In this document: positions 44,152-52,214 of the stretch, piece after piece
How the letters are laid out: every line of letters begins with the position of its first letter
Position numbering within the stretch: position 1 is the first letter of the stretch
Origin: JAKQIM01 sp029557965
GTDB taxonomy: Bacteria > Chloroflexota > Anaerolineae > Anaerolineales > UBA4823
Direction: 5' to 3'
NCBI GenBank assembly: GCA_035341015.1
Contig: DAOQUL010000010.1
Coordinates: forward strand, 1 to 64,000
Length of the DNA: 64,000 bases
The notes under the pieces: model-generated
The model's database searches: none
Told to the model about the DNA's origin: nothing
What the model saw: the letters and a program-made list of their open reading frames with translations, nothing else
Translations under genes and position numbers: made by a program

Positions 44152-44982
44152 ATGAGCAATACGTTTGCCGGCCAAATCTCGCGCGAGTTGGCCCGGCAGT
44201 ATGGGCTAGAGGCCGTCCGGATCATTCAAGATGGCTTTTACCAGACACCGACAGGGCAGCATGTCATTATACAAGAAGCTGTGGCCCGTTCTGTGGAGAA
44301 AACGATGGCTTACCCGCCAGATAAGCCCTTCGAACCGCAGATGGCTGGCCCAGATCCCGCACGAATTGATGTGTACAACGAGACGACCCTGTCGGCGGCG
44401 CAGCGCCTGTTGATTGATGGATTTAAGCCTGTTGTCTTGAATTTTGCCTCAGCCACACATCCGGGCGGCGGCTTCTTGAGTGGTGCGCGGGCGCAAGAAG
44501 AATACCTGGCGCGTTCATCGGGCTTATATGCTTGTCTGAAAGATCAACCTATGTACCCGTACCATCTCCAGCATTCCGACCCGCTTGCCACGAGTTACAT
44601 GCTCTATTCTCCTGATGTGCCTGTTTTCCGCGGCGATGATGGCAGATTGCTTGAACAGCCCTACCAGGTGGGAATAATCACTGCGGCGGCACCCAATGCA
44701 AGCCATATGGTGGGGCGCGCTGCAGAGATTGAGCTTGCGTTCCGCGAGCGGATAGCCAAAGTACTGTGGATTGGCCAGCAGCATGCCCATGACGCCATTG
44801 TACTGGGTGCCTGGGGCTGCGGTGCGTTTGGGAATGATGGGAAGATGGTCAGCCGGTTGTTCCAGCAAGCATTGAACGGGGATTATCGGGGCGCTTACCG
44901 GCGAGTAATTTTTGCGATCGTTGATTGGTCTGATGATAGGAAGTTCATCGGACCCTTTGAGGAAACCTTTGGAATAAAATGA
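44152..44982 (+). CDS. Microbial poly(ADP-ribose) glycohydrolase-like protein (TIGR02452/DUF2263 family)
   Basis: 276 residues with the PARG signature: GGG (residues 105-107) in ATHPGGGFLSGARAQEEYLA and the catalytic Gln-Glu-Glu at 115-117. A macro-like fold follows with YNETTL, VGIITAAAPN and VLGAWGCGAFGND. Such enzymes cleave ADP-ribose chains or ADP-ribosylated targets, and bacterial members occur in stress and conflict gene neighbourhoods. The stop overlaps the start of the AhpD-like gene (ATGA). Confidence 0.92.
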   Translation: MSNTFAGQISRELARQYGLEAVRIIQDGFYQTPTGQHVIIQEAVARSVEKTMAYPPDKPFEPQMAGPDPARIDVYNETTLSAAQRLLIDGFKPVVLNFASATHPGGGFLSGARAQEEYLARSSGLYACLKDQPMYPYHLQHSDPLATSYMLYSPDVPVFRGDDGRLLEQPYQVGIITAAAPNASHMVGRAAEIELAFRERIAKVLWIGQQHAHDAIVLGAWGCGAFGNDGKMVSRLFQQALNGDYRGAYRRVIFAIVDWSDDRKFIGPFEETFGIK

Positions 44983-45581
44983 GCCCATCGTTTATCAGCC
45001 CTCCAACACGGATTCCCGGCTTATTGCGGTTGGCTTTGTGGGCAGCGGAGAAGGTTGCCGGCCGACAGTTGCTGCCGCCGCGCCTGCTGGCCTGGTACCC
45101 CAAGGCGGCAGTCAGCTCAGGCATACTTGAGGCATTGATTGCTCATGGAGAAGGCCGCATCAATCAGCGTGTGCTCAAGTTGGTGCGCATGACGGTCTCT
45201 TTTGCCGTCAACTGCCCCTTTTGTATGGATATGAATTCCAATGGTTGGAACACCCTGATGACGCCAGAAGAACTGTCGGCTCTGCAAGGCTGCAAGGCAT
45301 TGGAAGATGTTGCCAGCTTCAGTGAGCTCGAACGCTTGGCTATTGAATACGCCGGCCTGGCTTCACAAACCCCGCTGGCCTTTACGCCAGCATTTGGCGA
45401 ACGGTTAAGAGCCATCTTTAGCGAGCGCGAGATTGTGATCCTGGCAACCACCGCTGCCCAGGTCAATTACTGGGCACGGCTGATCCAGGCGTTGGGTTGT
45501 CCTCCAGTAGGGATGACGCCGGATCTGAATTTGTACCTGGATATCGGTGGCGAGAGTGGTAAATGTCACATCAATTCTTAA
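44979..45581 (+). CDS. Carboxymuconolactone decarboxylase/AhpD-like protein
   Basis: 200 residues, all-helical fold of the alkylhydroperoxidase D class. The redox CxxC is NCPFCMDMNS (Cys79, Cys82). In AhpD a His follows four residues later; here that position is Asn86, so peroxidase activity may be changed. No signal peptide. Its ATG overlaps the PARG-like stop, showing translational coupling; an ADP-ribose or redox-related role is inference. Confidence 0.86.
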   Translation: MSPSFISPPTRIPGLLRLALWAAEKVAGRQLLPPRLLAWYPKAAVSSGILEALIAHGEGRINQRVLKLVRMTVSFAVNCPFCMDMNSNGWNTLMTPEELSALQGCKALEDVASFSELERLAIEYAGLASQTPLAFTPAFGERLRAIFSEREIVILATTAAQVNYWARLIQALGCPPVGMTPDLNLYLDIGGESGKCHINS

Positions 45582-45600
45582 GGATGAAAGGAATCTGACG

Positions 45601-46074
45601 ATGAACCCAAGCATCTCTCTGACAAACTTGAACCAATTTATTGTGCAAGCCAAAGCCGCGACGTATGTGGGCAGCGGCAAAGCGGCTCAATCGTGCAGGA
45701 TAGGCTCACACGATTTGCGGTTCCAGGCTGGAGCATATGCATATTTAGATAGCTACTTCGGCGGTACAGATTTTATTGGCCAGGAAGTGGTGTATTATGG
45801 CGACGAGCCAGTCTGGGCAATGAATTACTACGGGAAGATCATTAAACCCGAAGCGATCACTGCTTCTCAAGCTGGGCAGATCATCAAGGCCAGTCTCTCT
45901 CGGCTGTACCAGGAGGGGCGCTTTTTAGGTGGGTTTGAATATTTTGTTGAAGGTTGTACATATACAGACATAAATCAAGGCGGGGTCGAATCCTTTCGCG
46001 GGGAAGAATGGATATCTTGCAATGACGTCAGGGTTTACGAACTTGTTTATCATGGCGGCCTGATCAAGCCGTAA
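45601..46074 (+). CDS. DUF5680-like protein
   Basis: 157 residues from ATG 45601, with AAGGA about 9 bases upstream. The pattern FIVQAKAATYVGSGKAAQSC, FGGTDFIGQEVVYYGDEPVWAMNYYG and the C-terminal YHGGLIKP fit the DUF5680 family, whose function is not known. Conserved aromatic and acidic residues suggest a small binding or enzymatic domain. A longer frame beginning at 45547 overlaps the AhpD-like gene and is not needed. Confidence 0.78.
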   Translation: MNPSISLTNLNQFIVQAKAATYVGSGKAAQSCRIGSHDLRFQAGAYAYLDSYFGGTDFIGQEVVYYGDEPVWAMNYYGKIIKPEAITASQAGQIIKASLSRLYQEGRFLGGFEYFVEGCTYTDINQGGVESFRGEEWISCNDVRVYELVYHGGLIKP

Positions 46075-46108
46075 CCGTGTTGTGGTTTGGCCTGGCTTTG
46101 TTACCATA

Positions 46109-46573
46109 ATGAGTTCTCTTTATCACCTCCCCGATTCAACTCGTCCCTTTGCTCGAACAAACATCCAGACGATCCAGCAGCGGGCAGAGATCATGGCTAA
46201 ACTGCTGCCCGGCGGGCAGTCTGTTGGCGAGATTTGCTGCGGCGACTGCCAAATGCAAGCGCAGATTTACCGCGCTCAACTGGGCGTGCAGGATTATCGC
46301 GGATTGGATATCAGTGCAGAGGTCGTGACCTTTAACCGGGCACATGGCCTGGATTGCCGCCAGGGTGATGCGCTCTCGGCCAATGCAATGCGACCATTTT
46401 TGGACTGTGGGGCGATCTTCTTTGGCCCGCCGCTTTCGGTGGCGTGCGATGGGCACCGGCTGCTGACCTTTGATCAGGTGCGGCCGGCATATCGTGATTT
46501 TGTCAGCCTGTTGCCGGGAGAGTTGGGCTACCAGGGTACGCTGATATGCATCGGGATTAGGGGAACAGCATGA
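46109..46573 (+). CDS. Rossmann methyltransferase-like protein, apparently frameshifted near its 3' end
   Basis: The N-terminal ~150 residues look like a SAM-dependent methyltransferase: GGQSVGEICCGDCQMQ (motif I region), LGVQDYRGLDISAEVV, HGLDCRQGDALS and IFFGPPLS. The frame stops at 46573 right after GTLICIGIRGTA. Reading one base further on (frame +1 from 46554) continues without a stop as GLGEQHEQRLKYVELWFSSV and on to a TGA at 46641-46643, which overlaps the ATG at 46640 as ATGA. So the intact gene probably ran 46109-46643, with one extra base in the run at 46553-46555. It may be a real mutation, a sequencing error, or programmed frameshifting. The start is ATG 46109; no SD is obvious. 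Confidence 0.65.
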   Translation: MSSLYHLPDSTRPFARTNIQTIQQRAEIMAKLLPGGQSVGEICCGDCQMQAQIYRAQLGVQDYRGLDISAEVVTFNRAHGLDCRQGDALSANAMRPFLDCGAIFFGPPLSVACDGHRLLTFDQVRPAYRDFVSLLPGELGYQGTLICIGIRGTA

Positions 46574-46643
46574 GCAGCGTTTGAAGTATGTAGAGTTATG
46601 GTTTTCGAGTGTGCTTGAGGATGCCTGGGAGCATGCCATATGA
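46554..46643 (+). other. Displaced reading-frame tail of the methyltransferase-like gene
   Basis: Frame +1 relative to the gene encodes 29 well-formed residues (GLGEQHEQRLKY through EDAWEHAI) and then TGA at 46641-46643, overlapping the next gene's ATG. It does not have its own start or SD, so it is best read as the true C-terminus lost by a one-base insertion. Confidence 0.6.
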
Positions 46644-48271
46644 TTTCCTTACCCGCCATCCCTGATGCCTTCTTGTCCAGTTTTGACATGATGTGGAACT
46701 CTGCCTGCCGGGTGTGTGATCATATCCTGGATTTTCAGCCGGACCTGGTCCTCGTCCTGATGCACTCTGGCTGGGGGCCAGTTTTCTCGGCCCAGGTCAT
46801 CTGGCAGAAAACTCAATCGCGGCCTTTCCCGCCTGTGGCGCGCGCCAATATCGGGCGCGAAAAGCTGATCAGCTTCGAAAACGCCTCCAGCATGATCACG
46901 ACAAGTTACTTTGTTGGAGAATACTCTACCGATGTCGAAGTGGGTAAGCTCTTGACCTGGATTGCCAGCCGCAGCGATTGGCAAGACCAGCTGCGCCAAC
47001 AGGTGGCGGAGGTTATGCCAGGTGGGGAGGCACCACAACGCATCCTGGTGGTGGATGACGTCGTCCACGAAAGCTCTACTTTCATCATTACAGCAGGCTT
47101 GCTGGAATTGGTCTATCCCAAGGCCGCGGTCCGCTTCCTGAACACCTGGAGCTGGTATCGCCCCATGTACCTGGAGTTTATGCTGGCCACGCTGTGCCCG
47201 GTCGCCGATATTTTTCCCGATGGCCACATTCAATCGAAAGAGGCGCATAGCAGCCTGACCTCGGTGGCAATTGGGAGCGAAAGTATCGACGAAGACTTCC
47301 TCTACTGGCAGCCGATCACGGTAGACAGCCCCTCCGTCAAAGCTTTGAGCGACTACCGCCCGGCAGCAGAATGGGTGGAGATGTCGCAGACCATCTATCG
47401 TATGATCGCCAATGATATTGCCGAGCGCGCCGTAAGCTATACACCTGGCGAGCTTGATCCGTATCTGTTCAATTTTGGCCTGCGCAATAATTGGCGCATG
47501 ATGCGTGATATCTGGGTTGAACACAGCCTCACGCTCCGCCAGGCCATGCAGCGCTATGGACTTACCAGGCAGGATGCAAAACACATCTTGGAACGTTGGC
47601 TGGAGTTTGGCGAAGTAACAATGGAGGGGTATGGACGTGGGACGCGATATGTCATCCCCTCCCATTTGCGGCGGTACATGGAGAAGCAAGAAGATCTCCC
47701 CAGTAACCCCAATGGTATCTTTTGGCTGCTTCCGGACAAGCTGGCCTTCGGTGAGACGCCCTATTACACTGGCAGGGAGGATGAGGTCAAATATGCTTGC
47801 CAGGCAGCGCGCGAACTGCTTGATATGGGCGTTGATTGCTGGCTGGATATACAGATTATTCGAGAAGGCACATTGCCCCGCGAAAACCCGCACTTTCTAG
47901 AAGAAGCCAGGGCCATTGGCAGACCTGCGGTCGCCAAATTCATTCCGCTTGCCATCGAGTATACTGATAAAGAAGAGTATTCTTATATCCGGCGTGGGCG
48001 TCCGAACCGGAAGGATATCCGCCCAATCCTGGATCAGATCGACTACTTCCTGGCGAACGGACACGTGCTCTATGTCAGTACATCGTCGGATTACATCTAT
48101 GATTTGCGCGGCATCCTGGCGGGTTGTTATTTAGCCCGCCATGGGCAAGCGGGCGATGCGGCCCTGGAAGCTCTACAAGCCTGCCAGCCAATCACTGTTC
48201 ACGGTTGGGCGCGCCAGCCGCCTTCTCGCAAGGCGCGCCGCTATGTGCGCTCCTGGCCCGAGGGGGATTGA
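46640..48271 (+). CDS. PRTase-like / winged-helix / degenerate tyrosine-phosphatase three-domain protein
   Basis: 543 residues. (1) About 1-230: PRTase-like fold; DLVLVLMHSGWGPVFSAQV corresponds to the start of many PRTases and ILVVDDVVHESSTFIITAGL (135-154) to the PRPP loop, whose usual VDD-x-x-(D/E)-(T/G)-G-x-T is altered to VDDVVHESSTF. (2) About 270-350: helix-turn-helix/winged-helix segment (LTLRQAMQRYGLTRQDAKHI). (3) About 370-540: a tyrosine-phosphatase-like domain. GVDCWLDIQI, then LDQIDYFLANGHVLYV, GCYLARHGQAGDAALEALQA and QPPSRKARRYVRSW match the family's flanks, but the P-loop Cys-x5-Arg is replaced by STSSDYIYDLRG (480-491), so it is a pseudophosphatase. The start ATG overlaps the frameshifted methyltransferase tail. 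Domain calls by pattern; the combination is unfamiliar to me. Confidence 0.7.
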   Translation: MISLPAIPDAFLSSFDMMWNSACRVCDHILDFQPDLVLVLMHSGWGPVFSAQVIWQKTQSRPFPPVARANIGREKLISFENASSMITTSYFVGEYSTDVEVGKLLTWIASRSDWQDQLRQQVAEVMPGGEAPQRILVVDDVVHESSTFIITAGLLELVYPKAAVRFLNTWSWYRPMYLEFMLATLCPVADIFPDGHIQSKEAHSSLTSVAIGSESIDEDFLYWQPITVDSPSVKALSDYRPAAEWVEMSQTIYRMIANDIAERAVSYTPGELDPYLFNFGLRNNWRMMRDIWVEHSLTLRQAMQRYGLTRQDAKHILERWLEFGEVTMEGYGRGTRYVIPSHLRRYMEKQEDLPSNPNGIFWLLPDKLAFGETPYYTGREDEVKYACQAARELLDMGVDCWLDIQIIREGTLPRENPHFLEEARAIGRPAVAKFIPLAIEYTDKEEYSYIRRGRPNRKDIRPILDQIDYFLANGHVLYVSTSSDYIYDLRGILAGCYLARHGQAGDAALEALQACQPITVHGWARQPPSRKARRYVRSWPEGD

Positions 48272-48272
48272 G

Positions 48273-48401
48273 ATGCGTGTGCCTTACCTGATCCGGCTGC
48301 CGTTGACGGAAAGACAAAGGCAGTTTGCGCTGCGTTGGTGGGACTGCACCAGATCAAGCGACCGCCGCTCCAGCCTGAGCGAGCAAAATCCTCGACAATA
48401 A
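48273..48401 (+). CDS. Possible 42-residue gene remnant
   Basis: ATG 48273, two bases after the previous stop, has AGGGGG 6 bases upstream and is followed by a basic 42-residue frame beginning MRVPYLIRLPLTERQ and ending at TAA 48401. No family is recognised. It may be the truncated beginning of a lost gene at the edge of the accessory block, or chance. Confidence 0.3.
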   Translation: MRVPYLIRLPLTERQRQFALRWWDCTRSSDRRSSLSEQNPRQ

Positions 48402-48511
48402 CCGCAGCTGCACAAAGGGTTCGAGGGGCAGGCGGGTATTAAAATTGCCGCGCAGGACAGCTGGATTAATCATTAGAAGAGTAGAGTATATCTGTGTATT
48501 TGGGACTTATA

Positions 48512-48557
48512 ACAGAAAGGCCTGGAGCGTCATCTTGCTATCTCCAGGTCTTTCTGT
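48512..48557. terminator. 16-bp hairpin between the accessory block and tRNA-Asp
   Basis: ACAGAAAGGCCTGGAG (48512-48527) pairs with 48542-48557 with one G-U pair and a 14-base loop. It lies just downstream of the tRNA-Asp 3' end on the minus strand and after the accessory operon on the plus strand. Confidence 0.7.
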
Positions 48558-48577
48558 GGGGTCGTTTCTACTTTGAG

Positions 48578-48651
48578 CGGTCCCGACGGGATTTGAACCC
48601 GCGCTCTCGGCCTTGACAGGGCCGCATGTTTGGCCGCTACACCACGGGACC
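48578..48651 (-). tRNA. tRNA-Asp (anticodon GTC)
   Basis: On the minus strand: acceptor GGTCCCG/CGGGACC with discriminator G, D-arm, anticodon stem CGGCC/GGCCG around loop CTGTCAA (anticodon GTC), T-arm GCGGG-TTCAAAT-CCCGT. Length is 74 and CCA is not encoded. Confidence 0.96.
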
Positions 48652-48662
48652 ATGCGGGCTGT

Positions 48663-48691
48663 AGTTTACTATACATTTTTTACTGCGTCAA
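48663..48691 (-). promoter_or_regulatory. Promoter of tRNA-Asp: TTGACG-N17-TAAACT
   Basis: On the minus strand TTGACG (48686-48691) and TAAACT (48663-48668) are 17 bases apart, with initiation about 4-5 bases upstream of the mature tRNA. Confidence 0.8.
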
Positions 48692-48737
48692 GGCGGTTTT
48701 TGGGCGGTTTTTCGTCATATTTGTGCACAAGGCGAGG

Positions 48738-48766
48738 TTGTCAGGGGCTGTTTTTTGTTATATACT
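48738..48766 (+). promoter_or_regulatory. Promoter of the DUF6585-like gene: TTGTCA-N17-TATACT
   Basis: TTGTCA (48738-48743) and TATACT (48761-48766), 17 bases apart. Start near 48773 gives a 24-base leader with AGGAGG at 48785-48790. Confidence 0.75.
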
Positions 48767-48796
48767 TTGTTTGCAATCATCCATAGGAGGTGCACA

Positions 48797-49609
48797 ATGA
48801 CGATTTCGCAAGTACCAGATACTTTCGCGTCCGTGATGGGCTTGGGTACTGTTCAACAAGTTTACCCATTGCGCAAAACGAACAAATGGGGCAATGTGGT
48901 GGCAGCAGTGGTTCTTTTGGGAGGAGCCGCGGCCGTGTTGGTGGGCGGCTTATGGTATACCTATGACCAATGGCAGCATTTCGGGCCTGCTATTGTCGGC
49001 AGAACAATTATCCCTGTACTCTTATTCACGGTCATCTTGTTTGCTTTAGGTGCCTGGGCGGCCTGGGCGGCCTATTCGAACTGGAAAAGGGCGGCTGTGC
49101 TTTATATGAATGGCCTGGCATATTCGGACCGAAAAGGGGTGCAGGCCTGGCGATGGGACGAGGTTGCATCATTGACTTCTGCGGTAACAAAGCATTATAC
49201 GAATGGCATATATACAGGTACCACCCATACGTATACGCTTTTGAAGAATGATGGGAGCCGTATCGTTTTAGGCGATACGATTTCAAATGTTGAGGAATTA
49301 TCTAACCGGATCCGCGAGAAGATATTCCCCTTGCTTTATAAGCGTTACGCAGATGCTTATAACTCTGGGCAGCGGGTGTTGTTTGGTCCTGTGGCCATAA
49401 GTAAGTCCGAAGGATTGCAGGTTGGCAAGAAAGCTTACCCTTGGGACCAGGTTGAGAAAATAGCCATTCACCAGGGTTTTATCAAAATATCAAAAAGAGA
49501 TGGTGGTTGGTTCAGCGGGGCGAATGTGGCCGCATCAACAATCCCGAACGTTGAATTACTGATATCAATTGTAGATCAGGTAGTAGGCGTAAAAGCCGGC
49601 AAGGCCTGA
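48797..49609 (+). CDS. DUF6585-like membrane protein
   Basis: 270 residues: two membrane helices (about 34-56 and 70-93), then a PH-like beta-rich cytoplasmic domain (LYMNGLAYSDRKGVQAWRWD, HTYTLLKNDGSRIVLGD and KAYPWDQVEKIAIHQGFIKI, two repeat-like halves). The YMNGLAYS...W(R/D)(W/Q)(D/V)E(V/K) arrangement is typical of DUF6585 proteins. Function is unknown. SD AGGAGG lies 6 bases before ATG 48797, with a good promoter upstream and a strong terminator after, so it is monocistronic. Confidence 0.82.
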   Translation: MTISQVPDTFASVMGLGTVQQVYPLRKTNKWGNVVAAVVLLGGAAAVLVGGLWYTYDQWQHFGPAIVGRTIIPVLLFTVILFALGAWAAWAAYSNWKRAAVLYMNGLAYSDRKGVQAWRWDEVASLTSAVTKHYTNGIYTGTTHTYTLLKNDGSRIVLGDTISNVEELSNRIREKIFPLLYKRYADAYNSGQRVLFGPVAISKSEGLQVGKKAYPWDQVEKIAIHQGFIKISKRDGGWFSGANVAASTIPNVELLISIVDQVVGVKAGKA

Positions 49610-49630
49610 TGGTTTTTATCTTTTGTGGAG

Positions 49631-49663
49631 ATGGCGGGCATATTTTGCCCGCCATATTTTTTT
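49631..49663 (+). terminator. Rho-independent terminator
   Basis: ATGGCGGGCA (49631-49640) pairs with 49646-49655 across a 5-base loop and is followed by ATTTTTTT. It closes the DUF6585-like gene and reaches the stop codon of the convergent lipoprotein gene. Confidence 0.92.
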
Positions 49664-52025
49664 AAGGGATAATAGAAATCTCAATAACCAGCGGCGATTG
49701 TTGATGGCTCACCTCGATCAAAGCCATCGGGATAGGCAAGAAATGCCCCGGCGGAAAATTGAAATTTGGATCTTCAGGGGTATTCGCAAATGAACTCAAG
49801 GTTGAGAAGGGATGGATATTGAAGTCGGCTGATGTGTTGATCGTTATAGCTGGCCCATTTTCCACCATCCAGGCTGTATCTTTGACTTGATATATGTTAC
49901 CCCATCCTGGAGTAAAGCGCATCCAGGGATCTAGAATCAACGGGATCGTCTGTTTATCAATATCAGGTGAACTGTGAATTGTGATACGAATACTATCCGG
50001 CAGCAGCTCAAAAAGCTTGGTGGTGAGAAGATCGGAACTGATCATACGAACCGCACCGGGTTCGCCCGATGTTTGGTATTCTTGCCAGTTATGGATTGAA
50101 TCTGCGCAAGCCCCTAAAACCTGGCTGGGATCTGCTAGTAGGCCGTATTGAGCATCCCACAGCGATGGATCACTCAAACCGGTAGCAAGTTGGTAAGACG
50201 GGGCAATTAACTGGTGAAGCTCATTGTCTTGCATGGCAAATGCATAGGCCAAGTAGCCGCCCTCACTTTCGAAAGTGGTGAATATTGATATGGATGCCAG
50301 GATACATTCAGTCTGCCCATCCCAGTCGATATCGGTCTCGCAATCGTTCCGGCTTCTTGGTGCTTCCGCCCATTCTGCTGCCGCGAGAATGTGGCCGATT
50401 TGCCCCAGGTATTGGGCATTTAGGGCGTGGCTATCTTCAGTCGCGGGTGTGCTGTTCAGGGAATGATACATTTGCCAGGCCAGGTTGGTAAATGTATTAT
50501 TCGGAGCGGAGTGCAAGGCATCTATCACCTTGCATTGCATTTGTTGGCTGTCAAGACCGGTTGAGATTGCTTGTCCCAAGGTGGTGTTAAGCGGCACCGA
50601 TGAAGTGCTTGATGAAGCATGGCGATTGTAGTGTTCTTGGGGATCCTCAAGCAATAAATCGTCCGTTGTCATAAATTGAATCCATGGATGGTTGACCAGA
50701 TAGTGTAAGGTATTCAAGGCAGATGATGGGTTTCCCCAGTTCGTTTTAGGAAAATCTCCGCCTAGTAAAATTATAGGCTTTGATGCATCCATGGCGGCCG
50801 CCAGAAGCGCTCTGCGCAGATCGATGGATGGCCCCGTAGGCGATGCTTGATAATTGGGCTCATCTGTCTCTGTCGAAAGATTGTCTTGCGCATAGCCATT
50901 ATCGATATAAACTATATCCGAATGATTTCTCCAACCAAGTAACTCAACCGTGTAGATGCTTTGCTGAGAAGTCAGAATCCCATTAAAAAATAACTCGTAT
51001 TGACCCGGTGGGTTTTGCAGCGGGGTAGGGGAGTAAGATAAACGGCTGTTGGCGAAATTAAATTGGCTTAATAATTGTGTGTCGCTGGCTATCAATCGAC
51101 TCGTAGCCCATTCGGTATTCCAATTAAGCGGGGCGCTGCTTGCATCAATTTGCCCATTTATTCCGATCGGATGCACATCTGGCATAACGATCAGCCCTCG
51201 ATTGCTCAATTTCTGGACATCGCCCAGAACCCCAAGGTAGTCAAGGGCAGAGAGATTGGCTGGGGTTTTTAGATCAAACAAAAGAGTTGGTACGTGATAC
51301 GTGTCCAGGGCAGTTAGCAAATTGTTCAGTCCGTGCCGGCTGCTTGATGGCCCGCTGTGAGCACCATCCCAACTACGTAGTATTTGTGCCGATGTAGTTG
51401 ACTGAAAAGTGTGCCAGAAACCAAACACTACACGGGCCGGCTGAGGGGTACTTTCTCGCGTAGACACTGGCCCAATGGCGTCGGTAACTCCGGTCAATCC
51501 TGCTCGCGTTGTATAAATCTGTAATGTGCTAAGCCCTAGTGCGAGGAAGTTCCCAGGCGTTTGGATGCTGATTTCAACTGTATCCATAAAGGGGTCGCGT
51601 AATGTGCTCAGTTTGATCCCCTGAACAGGACTGTTCTCGTCATCTTGGATGATAATTGCCCCATCTGATGGAATATAGAGCAATAAATCCCAGGCAATGT
51701 CGGCAGGCTGGCCTAGCGGCAGCTTATTTGTGCCTCCGGGCTGATAATCGAAAGCAATATAAATGTCGTGGTCAACTGGCACAGAAAAATCCAGTAGGTC
51801 TAAACGAATTTGGAATTCTGAACCTTCGGCGCGGGTATATAAGGCAATCAAGTCTCCAGATGGCTGTTCGGCATCGGCTGCATCGAGTGCCCGCAGCGTT
51901 GAATAAAGCCACGTCGGCTTGCCTGTCGGGTTGGAGGACGTCAATGATGTCTGCGGTTGGCAAGCTGTAAATGAGAGGGTCAATAATATAAGCGAATAAA
52001 TGCTGCGCCGGATTAGACGTGTCAT
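49662..52025 (-). CDS. Large exported lipoprotein, unknown function
   Basis: 787 residues from ATG 52025. The signal peptide ends in a lipobox LSFTAC, predicting an outer-face lipid-anchored protein. The N-terminal ~180 residues look beta-rich (DIYIAFDYQPGGTN). From about 190 (VVFGFWHTFQSTTSAQILRS) a glycoside-hydrolase or deacetylase-like alpha/beta region seems to follow (LLFDLKTPANLSALDYLGVL, MPDVHPIG), then helical and beta segments to the C-terminus. I recognise no catalytic motif. ATG 52025 is preferred over an upstream ATG because the signal peptide begins there and GAGAG lies upstream. Confidence 0.75.
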   Translation of the reverse strand: MTRLIRRSIYSLILLTLSFTACQPQTSLTSSNPTGKPTWLYSTLRALDAADAEQPSGDLIALYTRAEGSEFQIRLDLLDFSVPVDHDIYIAFDYQPGGTNKLPLGQPADIAWDLLLYIPSDGAIIIQDDENSPVQGIKLSTLRDPFMDTVEISIQTPGNFLALGLSTLQIYTTRAGLTGVTDAIGPVSTRESTPQPARVVFGFWHTFQSTTSAQILRSWDGAHSGPSSSRHGLNNLLTALDTYHVPTLLFDLKTPANLSALDYLGVLGDVQKLSNRGLIVMPDVHPIGINGQIDASSAPLNWNTEWATSRLIASDTQLLSQFNFANSRLSYSPTPLQNPPGQYELFFNGILTSQQSIYTVELLGWRNHSDIVYIDNGYAQDNLSTETDEPNYQASPTGPSIDLRRALLAAAMDASKPIILLGGDFPKTNWGNPSSALNTLHYLVNHPWIQFMTTDDLLLEDPQEHYNRHASSSTSSVPLNTTLGQAISTGLDSQQMQCKVIDALHSAPNNTFTNLAWQMYHSLNSTPATEDSHALNAQYLGQIGHILAAAEWAEAPRSRNDCETDIDWDGQTECILASISIFTTFESEGGYLAYAFAMQDNELHQLIAPSYQLATGLSDPSLWDAQYGLLADPSQVLGACADSIHNWQEYQTSGEPGAVRMISSDLLTTKLFELLPDSIRITIHSSPDIDKQTIPLILDPWMRFTPGWGNIYQVKDTAWMVENGPAITINTSADFNIHPFSTLSSFANTPEDPNFNFPPGHFLPIPMALIEVSHQQSPLVIEISIIP

Positions 52026-52150
52026 ATACTCTCGTTGGGCAAATAGCCTGGCTACCCGGGAAATTTGCGCATAGCCATTATATCTCAAATATAAAAACAA
52101 AACAATCATTCTCATCAACAACAAGACCTACTATCACGAATTTCAAATAA

Positions 52151-52177
52151 TGGTATACTTTAACTATGTTAACATAG
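52151..52177 (+). promoter_or_regulatory. Extended -10 with a 14-bp palindromic operator at the start site
   Basis: TGG-TATACT (52151-52159) forms an extended -10. The predicted start (~52166) lies inside a perfect palindrome CTATGTTAACATAG (52164-52177). A DNA-binding repressor dimer at this place would block initiation. SD AGGAG follows at 52201. Confidence 0.55.
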
Positions 52178-52214
52178 AATTAATCCGTCCGGAAATCAAG
52201 AGGAGATGCCAATT

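Noticed and set aside
46649..47893. A long open frame on the opposite strand of the PRTase-like gene
   Set aside because: It has no SD or recognisable domain and is explained by codon bias of the plus-strand gene, which has three coherent domains.
48578..48651. tRNA-Asp as attachment site of an integrated element with the recombinase at 58208
   Set aside because: The recombinase lies on the 5' side of the tRNA, and no duplicate of the tRNA 3' end was seen.
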